DNA from: Methylacidiphilum sp.
Lineage (GTDB): Bacteria > Verrucomicrobiota > Verrucomicrobiia > CAIQCK01
Assembly (NCBI GenBank): GCA_020718125.1
Contig: DYDC01000006.1
Span: 1 to 24,164, forward strand
Length of the DNA: 24,164 nt
Direction: 5' to 3'
Made by a program: the position numbers and the translations under genes. Every line of letters starts with the position of its first letter. Within the stretch, counting starts at the first letter, position 1. Shown in pieces: positions 1 to 7,514 of this stretch. The notes under the pieces are model-generated. The model did not search any database, had not been told where the DNA came from, and was given only the letters and a program-made list of their open reading frames with translations.

Positions 1-337
1 CCACGCCATTCCCAAAACCAGACGAATCCGCCGCGTCGTCCGTGCCGACCTCCAACCCTTTGATCTTGTCTTCGAGCGAAGTTTGGGCGGTGAGCATGAT
101 GATGGGCAGCCGTGCTGTATTGGGGTTCTGCCGCAGGCGACGGCACACTTCATAGCCGTCCATGTCCGGCATCATCACGTCGAGGATGATGAGATCCGGC
201 CCCAAACCATCGGCGAGCTTCAGCCGATCGGGGCCGTTGTTGGCCCGGTGAACCTCGTATCCGACATCTTTCAGCGCGTCCGCCGTTGCCTCCGCAGTAA
301 CGGCGTCATCATCCACAATCAGTATTTTGGCTCCCAT
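1..337 (-). CDS. Response regulator receiver domain protein (partial, runs off the left edge)
   Basis: The visible 112 residues form a CheY-like receiver domain. The acidic pocket is DDD at residues 9-11, the predicted phospho-acceptor is Asp53 in the strand ending ILD before VMMPDMDG, and the switch Thr is Thr83 in IIMLTAQ. Such domains take a phosphate from a sensor kinase and pass the signal to an output domain or partner. Any output domain would lie beyond position 1, so the output is unknown. The ATG at 335-337 is preceded by AGAGGAA about 10 bases upstream. One oddity: where the family normally reads DDY-[LI]-x-KP, this reads DDAADSSGFG, so the conserved Lys is not seen. The gene lies 164 bases downstream of the secreted-protein gene on the same strand; that gap holds no recognisable gene. 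Receiver identity is seen directly; partner and role are unknown. Confidence 0.9.
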   Translation of the reverse strand, partial: MGAKILIVDDDAVTAEATADALKDVGYEVHRANNGPDRLKLADGLGPDLIILDVMMPDMDGYEVCRRLRQNPNTARLPIIMLTAQTSLEDKIKGLEVGTDDAADSSGFGNGV

Positions 338-501
338 AGGCTCGGTTCCTCTCGCGGCACAATCGTCAGCGCACCGCTATCTTCAACCGATTGATGCCAC
401 ACCCGGCGATGCCTTTGCGATGGTTTATCGAGCATGCAAATGCAGCCACCCATCCCCGCGCCCAATGCGCGCCTGCGCCGCCGCGATGGGCTTGCCGCCG
501 G

Positions 502-1272
502 CTAAAACCCGATACCGAACCCCGCGCCAAAGTGCCTGCTGCGGTAGAAGAAACCTCCGCTGATGCCTCCATAACCACAGGGGTTAAAACAAACCGGCGG
601 CGCTGACATGCAGGAAGGCGCCCACGGCCTATGCCAGCCTCCAAAACCGATGTAGCCCGGCCACGGCCCGCCCCACGCTCCCGGTCCGTAGCCACCCCAA
701 CCCGGCATCGGCCCCGGCCCGCCCCATCCCGGTCCAAACATCGGCGGGATGATCGGCACAGTGGAGGTTGGCTCGACCGGATAGCGATGAATCATGGTTT
801 CGATCTTCGCGTAATCCACGCTGATCCCGATAGTTTCACCCGGGCGCGGCTGCGGCACGTAATCGCTCTGTAGATTGAGGTTCGGCGCCGGGACGCGCGC
901 GAGGTTCTCCTCCGGCGTGGCGGCGGCGCGAAACTTGGCGTTGGGGTCGGAAGGCGGTGGCGGCCGGATGCTTTCGCCCGGCGCGGATGGCGGCGCTTCG
1001 AAAGTCTGACCGGTCTTTGATGCGAGCCGCATGGCGACCACTTCGCTGCCCAAGCCACCGGCTCGGTTCCTCCAGAACGCAGCCCAAGCCTGGTCGTCTG
1101 CCGTGCTATCCGCTCCAGTCATCCCCACAGCTTGCGCCTGTGCCCAATCCAGTTCTATGACTTTCGCCTCGATCAGGACCTGTTTAGAGGATGGGTCGAG
1201 CGCGGACACGGCGACGGCCCCTCCCAAGAGCATCACTCCGGCTTCGATGAGGAAGCATTTCAACAGTTTCAT
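502..1272 (-). CDS. Secreted Gly/Pro/Trp-rich hypothetical protein with a short secretin-like motif
   Basis: A 256-residue protein of unknown function. Residues 1-24 look like a Sec signal peptide with a hydrophobic stretch and likely cleavage after Val-Ser-Ala24, although Glu10 inside it is unusual. The segment SKQVLIEAKVIELDWAQAQ (29-47) resembles the strand that opens secretin domains (the VLIEA-x-V-x-E pattern of GspD/PilQ-type proteins), but no full secretin domain follows. The middle (90-145) is rich in Pro and probably disordered. Residues 179-256 are packed with Gly, Pro and Trp (GWGG, GYGP and similar) and contain Cys221, Cys228 and Cys232. The start is well supported by AAGGAG at 1278-1283, five bases from the ATG, and by a promoter at 1315-1343. 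It is divergent from aroQ. It could be a cell-surface protein or a decayed secretin relative; no function is claimed. Confidence 0.75.
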   Translation of the reverse strand: MKLLKCFLIEAGVMLLGGAVAVSALDPSSKQVLIEAKVIELDWAQAQAVGMTGADSTADDQAWAAFWRNRAGGLGSEVVAMRLASKTGQTFEAPPSAPGESIRPPPPSDPNAKFRAAATPEENLARVPAPNLNLQSDYVPQPRPGETIGISVDYAKIETMIHRYPVEPTSTVPIIPPMFGPGWGGPGPMPGWGGYGPGAWGGPWPGYIGFGGWHRPWAPSCMSAPPVCFNPCGYGGISGGFFYRSRHFGAGFGIGF

Positions 1273-1314
1273 GGACGCTCCTTTCTATCTACAGCAACCA
1301 CCGTTCGGTGTCGC

Positions 1315-1343
1315 ACCGTATGCGCGACCCCCGGCACTGTCAA
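1315..1343 (-). promoter_or_regulatory. Sigma70-type promoter for the secreted-protein gene
   Basis: Read on the minus strand this is TTGACA (1338-1343), a 17-base spacer, then TACGGT (1315-1320). The -35 box is a perfect consensus and the -10 box matches at three of six positions. The predicted transcript start, near 1308, leaves about 35 bases of leader carrying a strong Shine-Dalgarno site (AAGGAG, 1278-1283). Confidence 0.6.
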
Positions 1344-1363
1344 GCGTCCCGCGGCTTGCAGGC

Positions 1364-1391
1364 TGGACATGCTCCGATGAGTTGCTAGACT
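1364..1391 (+). promoter_or_regulatory. Candidate promoter for aroQ
   Basis: TGGACA (1364-1369), a 16-base spacer and TAGACT (1386-1391) match the sigma70 consensus at five of six and four of six positions. The predicted transcript start is about 1397-1399, on the aroQ GTG codon itself, so the mRNA may be leaderless. This agrees with the lack of any Shine-Dalgarno sequence. It lies back to back with the minus-strand promoter at 1315-1343. Confidence 0.4.
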
Positions 1392-1398
1392 GCACGGC

Positions 1399-1872
1399 GT
1401 GCGAATTCTTTTCATCAACGGTCCCAACTTGAATCTGCTCGGCCAGCGGGAAACGGCGGTCTATGGACGCGCCACGCTGGCTGATATTCGCCGCCGGGTG
1501 ACCCGTCGCGCCCGCGACCTGGGTGTGCAGGTGGATTTCATCCAGTCCAACCACGAGGGCGTCATCGTGGACCGGATCGGCCAGGCGCGGAAGCGTTATG
1601 GCGCCATCGTCATCAACCCCGCCGCCTACACCCATACCAGCGTGGCCATCCGCGATGCCCTTAGCGCCGTCGCGTTGCCCGCGGTGGAGATTCATCTTTC
1701 CAATATCCACGCCCGCGAAGATTTTCGGCACCGGTCGTTGTCCGCCCCGGTCTGCGCCGGCCAGATATGCGGGTTCGGCCCCTTGAGCTACGAACTGGGC
1801 CTGGAAGCGGTCGTTGCGCTCGCGAAAACGGCGAAAACCACCGCCCGGAAATCAGCGGGAAAACGGCCTTGA
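1399..1872 (+). CDS. aroQ: 3-dehydroquinate dehydratase, type II
   Basis: This cytoplasmic enzyme of the shikimate pathway dehydrates 3-dehydroquinate to 3-dehydroshikimate. At 157 residues it has the usual length of the type II (dodecameric) family. Visible signatures are GPNLNLLGQRE at 8-18, the lid Arg17 and Tyr22, NPAAYTHTS at 73-81 (Asn73, His79), and EIHLSNIHARE at 97-107 with catalytic His99, then Arg106 and Arg110. These match the M. tuberculosis active-site residues with a constant offset of two. The start is GTG at 1399, chosen because the family begins a few residues before the GPNLN strand; there is no in-frame ATG nearby. The gene is divergent from the secreted-protein gene and 62 bases upstream of accB, an aroQ-accB-accC order seen in other bacteria. 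The tail (142-157) is Lys/Thr-rich and variable. Confidence 0.96.
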   Translation: MRILFINGPNLNLLGQRETAVYGRATLADIRRRVTRRARDLGVQVDFIQSNHEGVIVDRIGQARKRYGAIVINPAAYTHTSVAIRDALSAVALPAVEIHLSNIHAREDFRHRSLSAPVCAGQICGFGPLSYELGLEAVVALAKTAKTTARKSAGKRP

Positions 1873-1934
1873 TTTTCCCGCGGGGCGGCTGCTAGCTTTT
1901 GCGCCCGCTTGGCGATGGACAGGAACTTTCAGTA

Positions 1935-2387
1935 ATGGATATCGAAGAGATAAAACAACTTATTGCGTTGATGAAGCGGAACGATCTGACGGAGTTCGAG
2001 CTTGAACGCGAAGACAGCAAGATCCGCATCAAACGCGGCCCCAACGGCGGCACGCACACCGAAACGGCGCCCATGGTCACCGTTCCACAGGGCATTATGC
2101 CCGTGCCAACACCCGCCTCTGCCCCCGCGGCCCCGGCCGCTGACACCGCTGAAATCAAGTCGCCCATGGTAGGGACCTTTTACCGCGCCCCGGCCCCCGA
2201 AGCCGAACCGTTCGTTGCGGTAGGGACGGAAGTGCATCTCGACACCGTCGTGTGCATCATTGAGGCGATGAAGGTGATGAACGAAATCAAGGCTGAGGTC
2301 AAAGGCGTCATCGCCGAAGTGCTGGTCGAAAACGCCAAGGCCGTCGAGTTCAATCAGCCGCTGTTCCGCGTGCGCAAGACCGCATAG
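1935..2387 (+). CDS. accB: Biotin carboxyl carrier protein of acetyl-CoA carboxylase
   Basis: The small carrier subunit of acetyl-CoA carboxylase swings carboxybiotin between biotin carboxylase (AccC) and the carboxyltransferase, in the first step of fatty-acid synthesis. It has 150 residues. An N-terminal helical segment (1-35) is followed by a Pro/Ala-rich flexible linker (about 45-72) and the biotinyl domain (73-147). The biotinylation motif is EAMKVMNEI at 110-118, with Lys113 as the attachment site, and the thumb-containing segment typical of bacterial BCCP is present. The ATG at 1935 is chosen over an upstream in-frame alternative at 1899 because AGGA at 1921-1924 is well spaced from it and MDIEEIKQL is the normal family N-terminus. 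accC follows after a 37-base gap, so the two subunits are made together. Confidence 0.97.
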   Translation: MDIEEIKQLIALMKRNDLTEFELEREDSKIRIKRGPNGGTHTETAPMVTVPQGIMPVPTPASAPAAPAADTAEIKSPMVGTFYRAPAPEAEPFVAVGTEVHLDTVVCIIEAMKVMNEIKAEVKGVIAEVLVENAKAVEFNQPLFRVRKTA

Positions 2388-2424
2388 GTCGTTCATCGGC
2401 CCCCGGCAACTGCGTTTGCTTCTC

Positions 2425-3794
<1,370 letters not shown>

Positions 3795-3798
<4 letters not shown>

Positions 3799-4430
3799 GG
3801 TCCATCGCCGACTGCCGGCTCTACGGCTTTCTCGATGCGGCGTATCTCGGCCTTCGCGATCCCGCCGAAGTCACCCACGAGCTTCTCCTCGGCGGTGTGG
3901 ACATCATCCAGCTCCGAGCCAAGACATGGAACCTTGATGACATCGCTGCCGTCGCCCATCGCGTGCTGCCCCTGACGCGCACTGCCGGCGTGCCGCTCAT
4001 CATCAACGACCACGTTGAACTCGCCCGCCGCGTCGCCGCCGACGGCGTCCACCTTGGACAGGAAGACCTCGACTTGATGCCCGTCTCCGCGGCGCGCGCC
4101 CGGCTCGGCCCCGGCAAACTCGTTGGCGTCTCCACGCACTCCCTCGCGCAGGCGCGGGCTGCCGAAGCACTCGCGCCCGACTACCTCGGCATCGGTCCGC
4201 TTTATGCCACCGGCACCAAGCCGACTGCGAAGCCCATCGGTCTGGAAACGCTGCAGGAAGTGGCAACCCGCGTCACCGTGCCCGCGTTTGCCATCGGCGG
4301 TATTACCATGCACAATCTCCACGCCGTGCTCGCGGCCGGCGCGACACGGATCGCGGTCGTCTCCGCCATCCTGTGCGCGCCCGACGTGCGCGCCGCGGCC
4401 CGTGAATTCAAGAACTCGCTCATCTTATGA
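3795..4430 (+). CDS. thiE: Thiamine-phosphate synthase
   Basis: ThiE joins hydroxymethylpyrimidine diphosphate and thiazole phosphate to make thiamine phosphate. The 211-residue TIM barrel shows QLRAK at 39-43, NDH at 71-73, DGVHLGQEDL at 83-92, THS at 114-116, YLGIGPLYATGTKP at 130-143 and the phosphate-binding AIGGI (166-170) and ATRIAVVSAI (183-192). The ATG overlaps the accC stop (ATGA), and its own stop overlaps the next gene in the same way, so it is the middle of a tightly coupled trio. No other thiamine gene and no TPP riboswitch is visible nearby; placement in an acetyl-CoA carboxylase operon suggests constitutive expression. A TenI-type paralogue is possible but less likely given the intact substrate motifs. 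Confidence 0.9.
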
Positions 4431-5353
4431 AAAAGACCAAACCCTCCAGTGTCGTCATCGTCGGCTCCGTTGCCCTCGACAGCATACAGACCCCGGTGGA
4501 AAGCCACACCGACATGCTTGGCGGCTCCGCCAGCTACGCCAGCGTCGCCGCCAGCTTCTTCGCGCCGGTGAAGATGGTCGGCGTCGTCGGCGCCGACTTC
4601 CCGAAAACATGCGTCCAACTCTTCCGCAAGCGTGGCATTGACCTCGCCGGTCTCCAGATCGCCGAGGGCAAGACGTTCCGTTGGGCAGGCGTCTATGAAT
4701 GGGACTACAACACCCGCCGCACGCTCTCGACCGACCTGAACGTCTTCGAGCAGTTCAACCCCACGCTGCCGGCTGACTACTGCGACGCACCGTTCGTCAT
4801 GCTCGGCAACATCCATCCCGCTCTCCAGCATTGCGTCCTCGACCAGGTCCGCAAGCCGAAGTTCATCCTCTGCGACACGATGAACCTTTGGATCGAGACC
4901 GCGAAGCCGGAACTGCTGCGATTGCTCAAGCGCGTGGACGCGCTCTGCCTCAACGACAGCGAAGCCCGCGAACTGACCGGCCTCACCAGCCTCGTCAAGG
5001 CCGGCCGCGCCATCCTCAAGCTCGGCCCGCGCTACGTCGTCATCAAGAAAGGCGAGCATGGCGCGCTGCTCTTCTCCAACGGCGATTTCTTCAGCGCCCC
5101 GGCGTATCCGCTGGAGGACATCCACGACCCGACCGGCGCGGGCGACTGTTTTGCCGGCGCGCTCATCGGCCACGTCGCCAAGGGCGGCGCGGTGACGATC
5201 GCCGCGCTGCGCCGCGCCATCATCTACGGCAGCGTCGTGGCCAGCTACAACGTCGAGTGCTTCAGCCTCAAGCGGCTGGAAACACTGACCTCGCGCGATA
5301 TCAGCCGCCGCTACGCCGAGTTCATCCGCCTGAGCCGTTTCCACGCGCCGTAG
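4427..5353 (+). CDS. PfkB-family (ribokinase-like) kinase
   Basis: A 308-residue ribokinase-fold kinase. The family phosphorylates a sugar, nucleoside or pyrimidine alcohol with ATP. The N-terminal strand VVIVGSVALDSIQTP (9-23) is followed by the substrate-binding GGSASYASVAAS (32-43) and GVVGADFP (52-59); the C-terminal signature DPTGAGDCFAGA spans 234-245, with the anion hole TGAG and the catalytic base Asp240. CLNDSEARELTG (174-185) is another family motif. Start and stop are clear; the start overlaps thiE by four bases. The coupling to thiE raises the possibility of a role in pyrimidine or thiazole salvage, because ThiD and ThiM are also ribokinase-fold enzymes, but the sequence looks like a generic PfkB sugar kinase. 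The substrate cannot be read from the sequence. Confidence 0.88.
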   Translation: MKKTKPSSVVIVGSVALDSIQTPVESHTDMLGGSASYASVAASFFAPVKMVGVVGADFPKTCVQLFRKRGIDLAGLQIAEGKTFRWAGVYEWDYNTRRTLSTDLNVFEQFNPTLPADYCDAPFVMLGNIHPALQHCVLDQVRKPKFILCDTMNLWIETAKPELLRLLKRVDALCLNDSEARELTGLTSLVKAGRAILKLGPRYVVIKKGEHGALLFSNGDFFSAPAYPLEDIHDPTGAGDCFAGALIGHVAKGGAVTIAALRRAIIYGSVVASYNVECFSLKRLETLTSRDISRRYAEFIRLSRFHAP

Positions 5354-5683
5354 CCCGTATTCGACCTGGTCGCCGGCAAACCCGCCACCCACAACGCGAC
5401 GACATTCCGGCCGCGGACGGCTTTGCAGAACGGTCAGGTTTACTCGTCCTTGCTGGAGGCGCGGAGGGATGGTGTCCGGGTCTATCTCGACGGCCAGCTC
5501 ATCTGCCATTGGAAGACGACCTACGCGGATGGCAGCGTGACCGAACGCTGGCGGTTGCGGAACAGCCGCTTCCTGGGCGTCGGCGCGTATCAGGCCACGA
5601 CGACGTTTCAGAAGATCAGGCTGATCGAGATCGCCGGCAAAGGAAGGACCGTGCCGAGGCCCGATGACTTGAAATTGAAGTGA
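5354..5683 (+). pseudogene. Remnant of a larger protein: C-terminal beta-sandwich-like fragment
   Basis: Directly after the PfkB stop, and in the same frame, the sequence stays open for 109 codons, but the only possible starts are poor (a TTG at 5423 with no Shine-Dalgarno). The peptide includes VYSSLLEARRDGVRVYLDGQ, then a basic stretch and SRFLGVGAYQATTTFQKIRL before a charged tail. Alternating beta strands around RVYLDGQL resemble the end of LamG or DUF1080-like jelly-roll domains, common as C-terminal modules in large planctomycete and verrucomicrobial proteins. That match is by pattern only. The most economical reading is a broken 3' end left behind by deletion or rearrangement. A short independent gene, or extension of PfkB by stop readthrough, are alternatives. 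This entry accounts for the gene-poor stretch before the tRNA. Confidence 0.5.
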
Positions 5684-5763
5684 TCCGGCCATCCAAGAAT
5701 TGAATAGAAAATCGCGCTTGCTTGGCGGGGCGGGACGTGGCTCTATTGCAGCGTTCTTTGGAT

Positions 5764-5839
5764 GCGGGAGTAATTCAGTTGGTAGAATGCAAGCTTCCCA
5801 AGCTTGACGTCGCGGGTTCGAGTCCCGCCTCCCGCTCCA
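5764..5839 (+). tRNA. tRNA-Gly (anticodon CCC)
   Basis: A full cloverleaf can be drawn. The acceptor stem GCGGGAG pairs with CTCCCGC; the D stem is ATTC/GAAT with an AGTTGGTA loop; the anticodon stem is CAAGC/GCTTG around the loop TTCCCAA, giving anticodon CCC for the GGG glycine codon; the variable loop is ACGTC; the T stem is GCGGG/CCCGC around TTCGAGT. The discriminator base is T and the 3' CCA is encoded. A weak promoter-like pair, TTGCTT (5718-5723) and TCTATT (5742-5747) with an 18-base spacer, lies upstream. Confidence 0.96.
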
Positions 5840-5897
5840 ATCCCTCCTATACCTCCCCTGCCTTGCCCTTCCGGCCTTATCGGTCTGCTTTTCCGCT

Positions 5898-5925
5898 TTG
5901 CTTGCGGGGTGCTGCGGGCTATGCT
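5898..5925 (+). promoter_or_regulatory. Candidate promoter for the radical SAM operon
   Basis: TTGCTT (5898-5903), a 16-base spacer and TATGCT (5920-5925) each match four of six sigma70 positions. It sits between the tRNA and the first radical SAM gene and would give a leader of about 50 bases ending in a GGGGGA-type ribosome site at 5967-5972. It is the best candidate in this gap but not a strong one. Confidence 0.33.
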
Positions 5926-5981
5926 CGACATCAACGAAGGCCTGAAGCTTCTGTAGAAACGTTATCGGGGGATGGATTGCC

Positions 5982-7514
5982 ATGAGTGACGCTTGTTTAC
6001 GCAATTACGCGTTCTGCAACACCTGCCGCGCGCCGGTGGTCGCGGAGCACGTGGAGCGGGACAACAAGGTTTTTCTTCGCAAGCGGTGCGCCCAATGCGG
6101 GGACACGGAGACGCTGCTTTCCAACAATGCCAAGGCGTATCACGCCAAACGGGAGTTCATGGCGGATGTCGAGTATGACGCCTGCCAACTGAACTGCTTC
6201 GGCTGCCTCCACAAGGCGCCCGATATCGCGTTCGTGGAGATGACGAACCGGTGCAACATGAACTGTCCGATCTGCATCACGAACGTGCCCTCGATGGGGT
6301 TCGAGTTCGAGCCGGACAGGGAGTATTTCCGGCTCATCTTCGAGCGCCTCTCCAAACTGCCCGGCCCGCCTTCGGTGCAGCTTTTTGGCGGCGAACCAAC
6401 CGTCCGGGACGATCTCTTTGACATCATCAAGCTGGCCCGATCCTATGGGCTGTCGGTGCGAGTAACGACCAACGGGCTGAAACTGGCCGATCCGGAGTAT
6501 TGCCGCCAGCTCATGGAACAGGAGATCACCGCGCTGATCTCGTTCGACGGGTTCGACCGCAAGTCCTACGAGGTTCTCCGCGGCATGCCGCAGGCGCTCG
6601 ACCTCAAGGTCAAGGCGCTGGAGAACCTCGCCAAGGTGAAACGCGGCAAGGCGATCATCATGACGGTGGCCTCGAAGGAGCAGGACATCGAGGACCTGAA
6701 GAAGCTTTTCGAGTATAGCCTGAAGCAGCAGCCGGTCGTCCGCGGGATTTTCATGATGCCGCTGGCGCACATGTGGGCGTCCGACCGGCTGGACTACAAC
6801 CCGGAGCGCACGACGCCGGAGGACGTGGAGGAACTGGTGAGCCGCGTGGTGGGCGGGAAGGCGGAGTTTGTGCCGATGGGGTCGCTTCAGCTTGCGCCCA
6901 TTTACAAGACGGTGAAGTGGCGCAACGCCCCATTCCTCGGCGTGCACCCGAACTGCGAGAGCATCACCGCGCTGATTTCCGATGGGGAGAGGTTTCACCC
7001 CATATCCGCCTTCCTCAAGCACGGCCTGTTTGCCGTGGTGGATGACCTGCGGAAAGCTTCACAAGAAATCACGGCCTCCGGCTGTTCGGAGCGGATGTTG
7101 AAGTTCAGGTCCATCGCCGCCCTGCTGCGGGCGCTGGTCACGCACTTCGACTTTGGCGCGGCCGTCGGCAAACGGGGCCTCGGCGCGCTGTTTGCCTGGG
7201 TGCGAATCCTCGGCAAAACCCTCACAGGAAAGCGGCTGAAGGATGTGGTGCGCGCGGAGACCAAGCTGAAGCAGGCGCTGCAGGTGATGATCCTGCCGTT
7301 TGAGGATTACGATACGACAGAGGGAGCGCGCCTGAAGATGTGCACATCCACCTTCGTGTATCCCGATGGGCCGAATAATGACATCCGTTATGTCCCCGTC
7401 TGCGCGTGGGAACGGCACAAGAAGGCGCTGATGAAGCAGGTGGCTGAAAAGTTCAACAAACCCGGATTTACGAAAGGCCTGTCGAAGGAGAGCCATGTGG
7501 CAACAACAAACTAG
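5982..7514 (+). CDS. Radical SAM enzyme, COG1964 / tetraether-synthase-like, copy 1
   Basis: A 510-residue iron-sulfur enzyme. An N-terminal ribbon carries two Cys pairs, Cys12/Cys15 and Cys36/Cys39 (rubredoxin or zinc-ribbon spacing). A second cluster-like group follows, Cys68-x3-Cys72-x2-Cys75. The radical SAM core has CX3CX2C at Cys91, Cys95 and Cys98 and the SAM-binding GGEPT at 136-140. C-terminal features are HPNC (Cys325), amphipathic helices at about 375-414, the motif LTGKRL (414-419) and Cys454/Cys474, probable auxiliary-cluster ligands. This is the architecture of the archaeal Tes (MJ0619) family, which joins lipid chains by radical C-C bond formation. Family placement is by eye; substrate is unknown. 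The ATG at 5982 has a purine-rich site 9-10 bases upstream. It overlaps the next gene by 20 bases, so the two are almost certainly co-translated. Confidence 0.85.
   Translation: MSDACLRNYAFCNTCRAPVVAEHVERDNKVFLRKRCAQCGDTETLLSNNAKAYHAKREFMADVEYDACQLNCFGCLHKAPDIAFVEMTNRCNMNCPICITNVPSMGFEFEPDREYFRLIFERLSKLPGPPSVQLFGGEPTVRDDLFDIIKLARSYGLSVRVTTNGLKLADPEYCRQLMEQEITALISFDGFDRKSYEVLRGMPQALDLKVKALENLAKVKRGKAIIMTVASKEQDIEDLKKLFEYSLKQQPVVRGIFMMPLAHMWASDRLDYNPERTTPEDVEELVSRVVGGKAEFVPMGSLQLAPIYKTVKWRNAPFLGVHPNCESITALISDGERFHPISAFLKHGLFAVVDDLRKASQEITASGCSERMLKFRSIAALLRALVTHFDFGAAVGKRGLGALFAWVRILGKTLTGKRLKDVVRAETKLKQALQVMILPFEDYDTTEGARLKMCTSTFVYPDGPNNDIRYVPVCAWERHKKALMKQVAEKFNKPGFTKGLSKESHVATTN

Noticed and set aside
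5764..5839. Integration site for a mobile island at the tRNA-Gly 3' end
   Set aside because: No second copy of the tRNA 3' end was found downstream by eye, and there is no integrase or transposase in the window.
4202..6004. A 600-codon open frame on the minus strand opposite thiE, the PfkB kinase and the tRNA
   Set aside because: It runs antisense through two recognised genes and a tRNA and has the composition of a GC-rich shadow frame; no family motif was seen.
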